DNA from: a bacterium
GTDB lineage: Bacteria; Chlamydiota; Chlamydiia; Chlamydiales; SM23-39
Assembly: GCA_021818045.1 (NCBI GenBank)
Contig: JAKAFF010000051.1
Span: 1-8,282, forward strand
Length of the DNA: 8,282 nucleotides
Direction of reading: 5' to 3'
Each line of letters opens with the position of its first letter. Within the stretch, counting starts at the first letter, position 1. This document shows positions 1-5,105 of the stretch, piece by piece. The notes below the pieces were generated by a model. It made no database searches. It worked only from the letters and a program-made list of their open reading frames with translations, and was not told the DNA's origin. Made by a program: the position numbers and the translations under genes.

Positions 1-1
1 G

Positions 2-790
2 CTGCTCATTGCCCTTGGCGGAGGGGTGACCACAGATCTTGTGGGGTTTGTGGCCTCTATTTATATGCGCGGGATTCCCCTCATCCTCATTCCCACAAGC
101 TTACTTGCCATCGTCGATGCGGCAATCGGCGGGAAAACCGGCATTGACACCCCATATGGCAAAAATCTCATCGGAACGATCTACCCTCCAAAAGCCATTT
201 TCGCCGATCTCGATCTATTGCAAACGCTACCTGAAAAAGAGCGCTTAAACGGCCTTGCCGAAATCTTGAAAATGGGACTCATTTACGACGCCGCTATTTG
301 GGAAATGGCCCAAAAAGAGGATCGCAACCCAAACCTCATTCTCAAAGCGATCAAAGGGAAGATTGCCATTGTCAAGCAGGACCTAAAAGAGCATGGAATG
401 AGGCGCATTCTCAATTTTGGCCATACGATAGGACACGCCTTAGAAACGGTTTCACACTATGAAATGTCCCATGGAGAAGCTGTGGCGATAGGTTCTTTGA
501 TCGAGGCCCACTTGAGCATGCATTTGGGGTATCTTTCTAAGGCGGATTTTGAACAAATCCAGACCAGGTATAGCAACTGGCCTCTTGCACTCCCAAAGCA
601 CTATACCCAAGATCCGCTCCTGCAAGCGATGCTTCACGACAAAAAAAAGGCGGCAAACGAAATCCGATTCGTCCTCATCGACAAAATAGGTCATGCTCTC
701 CCCTTTGACGGCGCCTATTGCCGGGCGGTGACGCAAAGTGAACTACAAACCACACTTGATTGGATGGACCATTGGAACTCACACCGCTAA
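2..790 (+). CDS. aroB: 3-dehydroquinate synthase, 5'-truncated by the window edge
   Basis: AroB converts DAHP to 3-dehydroquinate, the second step of the shikimate pathway, in the cytoplasm using NAD and a divalent metal. The reading frame is open from base 2, so the GTG at 26 is an internal codon, not the start. The first visible residues, ALGGGVTTDLVGF, are the family's glycine-rich nucleotide-binding stretch. Next come IPTSLLAIVDAAIGGKTGID and the three expected metal ligands: Glu in NGLAEILKMG, His in LNFGHTIGHALE and His in MSHGEAVAIG. About 262 residues are visible; the family usually has about 350, so roughly 90 N-terminal residues lie outside the window. The 3' end overlaps aroA by about 31 bases, which points to an operon with translational coupling. 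No defect is seen in the visible part. Confidence 0.95.
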   Translation: MLIALGGGVTTDLVGFVASIYMRGIPLILIPTSLLAIVDAAIGGKTGIDTPYGKNLIGTIYPPKAIFADLDLLQTLPEKERLNGLAEILKMGLIYDAAIWEMAQKEDRNPNLILKAIKGKIAIVKQDLKEHGMRRILNFGHTIGHALETVSHYEMSHGEAVAIGSLIEAHLSMHLGYLSKADFEQIQTRYSNWPLALPKHYTQDPLLQAMLHDKKKAANEIRFVLIDKIGHALPFDGAYCRAVTQSELQTTLDWMDHWNSHR

Positions 791-1980
791 CAAAACCCAT
801 CTGTGCTCACATCCAGATCCCTGGTTCTAAAAGTTATACAAATCGCGCGCTCATCATGGCGGCGCTTGCAAAAGGGCCCATTACACTGAAACATCCTCTC
901 TATAGCGACGATACGGAAGCGATGATGGGATGTTTGCGCACTTTAGGATTTGAAATTAGGAAAAATCCCGACCAAATCATTGTGCGCGGAGATATTGCCC
1001 ATATCGAAGACAAACACTACGAGCTTTATGCCCATGATTCGGGAACCACAGTTCGATTTATCTTAGCGCTTGTTTGCATTGTGCCAGGTGTGAAAACCAT
1101 CCGCGGGAGCAAGCAACTCAATGAAAGACCCATTAGCGACCTAGTGGATGCTCTACGACATTTAGGCGCCCTCATTGAATACTGCGACAAAGAGGGCCAA
1201 CTTCCCGTAAAAGTGTCCTCCTCATCCTTGAAAGGCACATCGGTTGATCTCAAAGGGGATATCAGCAGTCAGTTTTATTCGGCGCTTCTTCTCATTTCTC
1301 CTTATATTCCAGGCAAGCTAGACATTCATTTAACCTCTCCCCTCATCTCTAAACCCTACGTGGATATGACCTTACAATGTATGCATGAATGGAAAGGAAA
1401 GACGGAGTATGTCATTGAAGGTGATTTTTCAAGTGCTGGGTATTTTTTTGCCATTGCCGCCCTTACACAATCGACGATCACCGTAGAAAATTTAAACCCC
1501 TCTTCCGCGCAAGCGGATCGAAAATTCTTAAATATTTTAGCGAAGATGGGCAATATTGTGACGTATCAAGAAAACGCCATCTGCGTACAAGGAACACCAA
1601 TTTTGCCCCTAGACATCGACATGGAAGAGTGTCCCGATCAAGTGATGACTCTGGCAGTTCTTGCGGCATTTGCGAAAGGAACAACCCACATTTCGGGGGT
1701 CCGCTCACTCAGAGTCAAAGAGACAGAGCGCGTTTTGGCTTTGAAAAATGAGCTTGGGAAAATGGGGATTCGGACACAAGACACACACAACACCCTCACC
1801 ATTTACGGTGGCAATCCTCACGCAGCGGCCATTGACACCTACAACGACCACAGAATGGCTATGGCCTTTGCTGTGGCCGGCATGCATTTACCAGGCATCG
1901 TCATTCACCATCCCGAAGTGGTAAACAAGACATTTCCGAATTTTTGGGAAACTTTAAAGATTGCACAAAATTGCTTGTGA
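760..1980 (+). CDS. aroA: 3-phosphoshikimate 1-carboxyvinyltransferase (EPSP synthase)
   Basis: AroA transfers the enolpyruvyl group of PEP to shikimate 3-phosphate. The 406 residues are slightly short of the usual 420-430. Visible motifs are PGSKSYTNR (21-29), SSQFYSALL (169-177), GDFSSAGYF (221-229), CPDQVMT (291-297), RVKETERVLAL (318-328), YNDHRMAMAFAVAG (361-374) and NKTFPNFW (389-396). These hold the equivalents of E. coli Lys22, Gln171, Asp313, Glu341, Arg344, Arg386 and Lys411. The PEP loop is unusual: HDSGTTVRF (92-100) replaces the common GNAGTAMRP. The start is uncertain. TTG at 760 lies inside aroB, and TTG at 772, behind a GGATGGA stretch, is an alternative; no ATG fits before PGSKS. 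The last codons belong to a segment repeated upstream of aroK, so the C-terminus after TLK (IAQNCL) may be a replacement of the original. Confidence 0.93.
   Translation: MDGPLELTPLTKPICAHIQIPGSKSYTNRALIMAALAKGPITLKHPLYSDDTEAMMGCLRTLGFEIRKNPDQIIVRGDIAHIEDKHYELYAHDSGTTVRFILALVCIVPGVKTIRGSKQLNERPISDLVDALRHLGALIEYCDKEGQLPVKVSSSSLKGTSVDLKGDISSQFYSALLLISPYIPGKLDIHLTSPLISKPYVDMTLQCMHEWKGKTEYVIEGDFSSAGYFFAIAALTQSTITVENLNPSSAQADRKFLNILAKMGNIVTYQENAICVQGTPILPLDIDMEECPDQVMTLAVLAAFAKGTTHISGVRSLRVKETERVLALKNELGKMGIRTQDTHNTLTIYGGNPHAAAIDTYNDHRMAMAFAVAGMHLPGIVIHHPEVVNKTFPNFWETLKIAQNCL
1918..1959 (+). repeat. 42-bp direct repeat, copy 1, in the aroA 3' end
   Basis: This segment encodes VVNKTFPNFWETLK at the AroA C-terminus, including the Lys equivalent to E. 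coli Lys411. It matches 38 of 42 bases of a second copy upstream of aroK (3263-3273 joined to 3452-3482). The 33-base core 1927-1959 matches 3450-3482 at 31 of 33 positions. Of the four differences, one is synonymous (AAC/AAT), one gives Val/Leu, and two lie in a single codon (Glu/Asn). The repeat therefore behaves like two alleles of a coding sequence rather than random decay. Confidence 0.9.
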
Positions 1981-2033
1981 CATTTGTTAGTGTTGTGTAA
2001 AATCTATACGCAAACGAGTGAATATTTAATTAT

Positions 2034-3269
2034 ATGAGTGCAATTGCAAATCCCCCGCTTTTGATAGATCGATGGAATGTGCAAGGACAAACAGTGTCTC
2101 TTTACGCGCAAGATAACGCATTGAGCTATTCAGTAGGCGCTGAAGAAGCCCAGCCGATTGCCCCGCATCTTTATTCGAGTGTAGGATATACGCGTGCGAT
2201 GACCAATCTATTTCATGATCTAATCCAAGAAAACCTTAACACAAGCGTTACTTCTTCATCCTTTCTACCAGTTTTTATATCGCAAGCGCACTCATCGGAA
2301 GACGAAAGACCTCTCGATTATACTGTGGCCTTATTCGGCAGAGAAGATCTGGACACACAAGAGATTATTGGGGCGAAATGGGGCATTTTTAATGCAGTTG
2401 ATGCGACTACGACATCCCTCAATGCACCAATAGATGGTGCGGTTGGACAATGTTTGCAACGAGTTCTTTGGTTAGAGCAGTCAACTAAACTATATGCCGA
2501 TGGATCTCAAGCCATAGCAGATCTCGATGCAACAGGCCGTATCGCATCTATTGCCCTTAAAGTGTTGAGAAACCAAAGCATCTACACCCCGAACATTCCT
2601 TTAACGGAAGATCTTTGGGCCGTCACATTAATCAGTTCACCGCAAAAATGCTCCAAAGTGAAACAACAAGAGAGTTCTACTGGACACGCCCTGATTGCCT
2701 ATGAAGGCATAGAACATGGATATTCATTCTTGAGATATGCGCATCTCATAAATAAGGGAGAGAAGCCTGGGTTAGGAAGAGTAGAGATCTTGACAAAACG
2801 AGTAAATGATGCCGTACATGGGCCCACATGGAGCGTCTTAAAGAACGCCGTGCTCGAGATGGAGTATATAATCCGGCGCTATGAAAAAGTTCCTTTTGTT
2901 CGTGGTGCGCAAGCAGCTATAAATGCAAGAGAAGTCAGCGCAACATTGTTACCACCTCTTGCTGGACTTGCAAGCGCAGTCGGCGCCTTAGGGCTACCTG
3001 GCTTTATCTGTGTAACGATCGGCGCTCTACTGCTGGGAACGGCTAAAACCTCAGAAGATCGCCTGTACGATTGTCTCCGATGGGCAATCAAACAGCTACG
3101 CGACACACATATACATTTCGATCTCCCTCCCTCTTGCGTCACCCCAGACCAAGCTGTTGCATACCTGAACCAGCATCCAGAAAGCGTCCACATAATCCAT
3201 AATTTCCCACCGAGATTGTTGACAAAACCATCTGGGGACTGGACCGTGCCACGTCATCTTTTGTGCTAA
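2034..3269 (+). CDS. Unrecognised protein, possible permuted papain-like fold with hydrophobic insert
   Basis: I do not recognise this 411-residue protein as a named family. There is no signal peptide. Two local motifs stand out: GHALIAYEG (217-225, His218), followed by a Gly-aromatic-Phe stretch (GYSFLRYAHLI), and YDCLRWAIKQL (345-355, Cys347). A conserved His with small or hydrophobic neighbours followed by a Cys in an N/D-C-x-x-W helix is the order seen in circularly permuted NlpC/P60-like (LRAT-like) cysteine hydrolases, so a hydrolase or acyltransferase is possible. Between the motifs, residues 301-337 carry no charge and form two short hydrophobic lobes separated by LPG, like a membrane hairpin. 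The gene sits between aroA and aroK but has no evident shikimate role. The context suggests an inserted passenger, since its stop codon lies within the aroA relic. No strong Shine-Dalgarno precedes the ATG. A secreted effector or inclusion-membrane role is speculation. Confidence 0.75.
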   Translation: MSAIANPPLLIDRWNVQGQTVSLYAQDNALSYSVGAEEAQPIAPHLYSSVGYTRAMTNLFHDLIQENLNTSVTSSSFLPVFISQAHSSEDERPLDYTVALFGREDLDTQEIIGAKWGIFNAVDATTTSLNAPIDGAVGQCLQRVLWLEQSTKLYADGSQAIADLDATGRIASIALKVLRNQSIYTPNIPLTEDLWAVTLISSPQKCSKVKQQESSTGHALIAYEGIEHGYSFLRYAHLINKGEKPGLGRVEILTKRVNDAVHGPTWSVLKNAVLEMEYIIRRYEKVPFVRGAQAAINAREVSATLLPPLAGLASAVGALGLPGFICVTIGALLLGTAKTSEDRLYDCLRWAIKQLRDTHIHFDLPPSCVTPDQAVAYLNQHPESVHIIHNFPPRLLTKPSGDWTVPRHLLC

Positions 3270-3270
3270 A

Positions 3271-3273
3271 TAA
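3271..3273. repeat. Left TAA target-site duplication
   Basis: TAA directly before the left end GAGGGT matches the TAA at 3449-3451 directly after the right end ACCCTC. Three bases alone would be weak evidence. Here, deleting the element together with one TAA restores a 42-bp match to the aroA 3' end and its reading frame, which makes a true duplication likely. Confidence 0.65.
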
Positions 3274-3448
3274 GAGGGTATCTACAAAGTGAGGGTTCGT
3301 CGAATTTTTGGATTATTTTGGCCGATTTTCGGATTCAACCTTGGGGGGGGCTATAACTTTCTGTCGATATTGCCCCCCAAGATTTGAACCGAAAAGTCGG
3401 CTCAAAAGAACCGAAAAATCGACAGAACCTCACTTTGTAGACACCCTC
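3274..3448. mobile_element. 175-bp palindromic MITE-like element
   Basis: Two arms of about 78 bases (3274-3351 and 3371-3448) are imperfect inverted repeats, roughly 80% identical by eye with a few single-base gaps, around a 19-base loop. The outermost part is almost perfect: GAGGGTATCTACAAAGTGAG on the left, and a right end whose complement differs there by one base. TAA flanks both ends (3271-3273 and 3449-3451), consistent with a 3-bp target duplication. No ORF of note is present. Short terminal repeats starting GAG and a TNA-type duplication recall some IS5-family groups, but the source transposase is unknown. In RNA it would fold into a very long hairpin between the unknown gene and aroK. 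Confidence 0.8.
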
Positions 3449-3451
3449 TAA
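3449..3451. repeat. Right TAA target-site duplication
   Basis: Partner of the TAA at 3271-3273. Its last two bases are also the first two bases of the 33-base aroA-like core. Confidence 0.65.
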
Positions 3452-3478
3452 GACATTTCCGAATTTTTGGAACACTTT

Positions 3479-3484
3479 AAAGGG
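3479..3484 (+). promoter_or_regulatory. Ribosome binding site deciding the aroK start
   Basis: AAAGGG lies six bases before GTG at 3491. This makes the GTG a much better start than the in-frame TTG at 3467, which sits inside the aroA relic and would add eight residues coded by former aroA sequence. Confidence 0.7.
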
Positions 3485-3490
3485 ACTCAA

Positions 3491-3994
3491 GTGAAGATTG
3501 TACTCATTGGCTTTATGGGATCTGGCAAATCCGCAGTTGCCAAGGCATTAAGCGAGCAACTCGGCATTGCTTGGATGGAGATGGATCAACTCGTCTATCA
3601 AAAGACAAAGACCCGCAGCATGCATGAGGTATTTGCCCTTGGAGGCGAAATCCTCCTGCGCGAAACGGAGATTGCCATCGCAAAAGAATACGCCTTGAAA
3701 CAGGATTTAATCATCTCTACTGGCGGTGGAGTCGTGCTCAACAAAATCATTTTAGAGTACTTCAAAAAGCAAATGAGCCGCGTGATCTTCTTACATACGC
3801 CATTTGAGCAAATCGCCAAACGCCTAGAGGGAGACGATTCCAGACCGCTTTTTAAAAACCTCAAAGACGCCAAAAAATTGTACGATTTTCGTTTGCCCCT
3901 TTATTTAAATTACGCAGATGAAGTCATCGATCTAGGCCTGCGATCTGCAACAGACATCGCTTTGCAAATCAAAGGATCTATACATGGCCTCTAA
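3491..3994 (+). CDS. aroK: Shikimate kinase
   Basis: AroK phosphorylates shikimate with ATP to give shikimate 3-phosphate, the substrate of AroA. From the GTG start the protein has 167 residues, normal for the family. It begins directly with the P-loop strand: KIVLIGFMGSGKS, with Walker A at 7-14. Asp32 in MEMDQL and Arg57 in GEILLRETE are the expected shikimate-binding residues. STGGGVV (76-82) is the conserved glycine loop. DDSRPLF (115-121) carries the LID arginine, and RLPLYLNYAD (134-143) holds the conserved C-terminal Arg/Tyr motif. Its TAA lies 11 bases inside aroC, so these two are coupled. Upstream it has lost direct contact with aroA: a long palindrome and an unrelated gene now lie between them. 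Expression must come from read-through or from a promoter I cannot identify. Confidence 0.95.
   Translation: MKIVLIGFMGSGKSAVAKALSEQLGIAWMEMDQLVYQKTKTRSMHEVFALGGEILLRETEIAIAKEYALKQDLIISTGGGVVLNKIILEYFKKQMSRVIFLHTPFEQIAKRLEGDDSRPLFKNLKDAKKLYDFRLPLYLNYADEVIDLGLRSATDIALQIKGSIHGL
3971..3976 (+). promoter_or_regulatory. Ribosome binding site of aroC
   Basis: AAAGGA lies seven bases before the aroC ATG, inside the final codons of aroK. It supports the overlapping start at 3984. Confidence 0.7.
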
Positions 3995-5096
3995 CTTTTT
4001 TGGACAAATATTTCGCATCACCACGTTTGGAGAATCGCATGGACCTGGCATTGGAGTCATCATCGACGGCTGTCCTGCAGGATTGTCTCTCTCCGAGCAA
4101 GACATTAACGAACAACTTGCATTTCGCGCGCCTGGGAAAACCATCTACACCTCTCCCCGCCAAGAACAAGACACCGCCGAAATTTTATCAGGTCTTTTTG
4201 ACGGAAAAACGACAGGCGCCCCCATAGCCATCTTCATTCGCAATAAAGATGCGGACAGCACCCAATATGAGGCCATCAAAGACCTCTACCGCCCGGGACA
4301 CGCCAACTTCACCTACCTAGAAAAATATGGCATCTTCGATTACCGAGGCGGGGGCAGGGCCTCCGCAAGAGAAACCGCTGCGCGCGTGGCAGCGGGCGCT
4401 GTTGCCAAAAAGCTCCTTGCACGCTTCAACATTGAGTGTCTCTCCTTTGTCTTCGAAATTGGAGGCATCTGCATCCAAATGCCCGATCTATCCAACCTAC
4501 ATGCAATCCGAGAAAAGACCCACTCAAGCCCCATCTTTTGTCCCGATGCAACAGCTGCAGAAAAAATCATGGAAAAAATCGGTCAAACTCAACAAGAAAA
4601 TGATTCGTTAGGGGGCATTCTTGCGGGACTTGCTCACGTACCCGTCGGACTTGGAGACCCAGTTTATTGCAAATTAGAAGCGATGCTTGCTTGCGCAATG
4701 CTCTCTTTGCCTGCGACCAAAGGCTTTGAAATTGGCTCAGGCTTTGCAGCTGCCCGTATGAAAGGCTCCGAACACAACGACGCCTTTGAGATCGATCGTC
4801 AAGGACGCGTCCATACCGCTACAAACTTTGCAGGCGGCACCTTGGGAGGCATTTCCACCGGCTCTCCCCTCTTTTTCAAAGTCGCATTTAAACCCACCTC
4901 GAGCATTAAAAAACCCCAAGCAACACTCAACTTGCAAAAAGAGAAAGCCACCTTTCAACTTCCCGAAACAGCAAGACATGACCCATGCGTTGCCATTCGT
5001 GCAGTTCCCATCATTGAGGCGATGACAGCGCTTGTACTTGCGGACGCGCTGTTAATGGGCCAAATTGAACAAAGTCTACTTACAAAAAAACATTGA
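3984..5096 (+). CDS. aroC: Chorismate synthase
   Basis: AroC eliminates phosphate from EPSP to form chorismate, using reduced FMN, in the last shared step of the pathway. The 370 residues match the family's usual 350-390. Visible motifs are GESHG (16-20, catalytic His19), RPGHAN (103-108, catalytic His106), RGGGRASARETAARVAAGA (121-139), a glycine-rich NFAGGTLGGISTG (281-293) and RHDPC (331-335) followed by a typical helix ending VLADALL. The ATG is well supported by AAAGGA and by the conserved N-terminus NFFGQIFRITTFGESHG. It overlaps aroK by 11 bases and is followed after 9 bases by the beta-helix gene. Nothing looks damaged. Confidence 0.97.
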   Translation: MASNFFGQIFRITTFGESHGPGIGVIIDGCPAGLSLSEQDINEQLAFRAPGKTIYTSPRQEQDTAEILSGLFDGKTTGAPIAIFIRNKDADSTQYEAIKDLYRPGHANFTYLEKYGIFDYRGGGRASARETAARVAAGAVAKKLLARFNIECLSFVFEIGGICIQMPDLSNLHAIREKTHSSPIFCPDATAAEKIMEKIGQTQQENDSLGGILAGLAHVPVGLGDPVYCKLEAMLACAMLSLPATKGFEIGSGFAAARMKGSEHNDAFEIDRQGRVHTATNFAGGTLGGISTGSPLFFKVAFKPTSSIKKPQATLNLQKEKATFQLPETARHDPCVAIRAVPIIEAMTALVLADALLMGQIEQSLLTKKH

Positions 5097-5105
5097 CCTC
5101 GTAGT

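Larger units (their letters stand above)
3263..3494 (+). pseudogene. aroA: Relic of an aroA 3' end, split by the palindromic element
   Basis: Joining 3263-3273 to 3452-3494 (removing 3274-3451, which is the palindrome plus one TAA) gives an open aroA frame reading VLNKTFPNFWNTLKGLK followed by TGA at 3492-3494. The intact gene reads VVNKTFPNFWETLK over the same stretch. The TGA overlaps the aroK GTG start as GTGA (3491-3494), a classic coupled stop-start arrangement. I infer that this is the original aroA terminus, displaced when the segment carrying the 2034-3269 gene entered. The stop codon of that gene (3267-3269) falls inside this relic. Confidence 0.8.

Noticed and set aside
26..28. GTG at 26 as the aroB start
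   Set aside because: The frame is open to base 2 and the residues before it (ALGGG) are conserved AroB sequence, so the gene starts outside the window.
1984..2010. Possible promoter TTGTTA-15-TATACG before the 2034 gene
   Set aside because: The spacing is short and the -10 box is a poor match, so I do not list it as a feature.
3274..3448. The 175-bp palindrome as a simple transcription terminator of the upstream gene
   Set aside because: It is far longer than a terminator stem, lacks a T tract after the stem, and has insertion-type borders with a TAA duplication.
3467..3490. TTG at 3467 as the aroK start, adding eight N-terminal residues
   Set aside because: These codons belong to the duplicated aroA tail in another frame. 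GTG at 3491 has AAAGGG six bases upstream and starts the protein right at the P-loop strand, as in the family.
5065..5093. Possible promoter TTGAAC-17-AAACAT at the end of aroC for the beta-helix gene
   Set aside because: Only half of the -10 positions match, and the 9-bp gap after aroC favours read-through.
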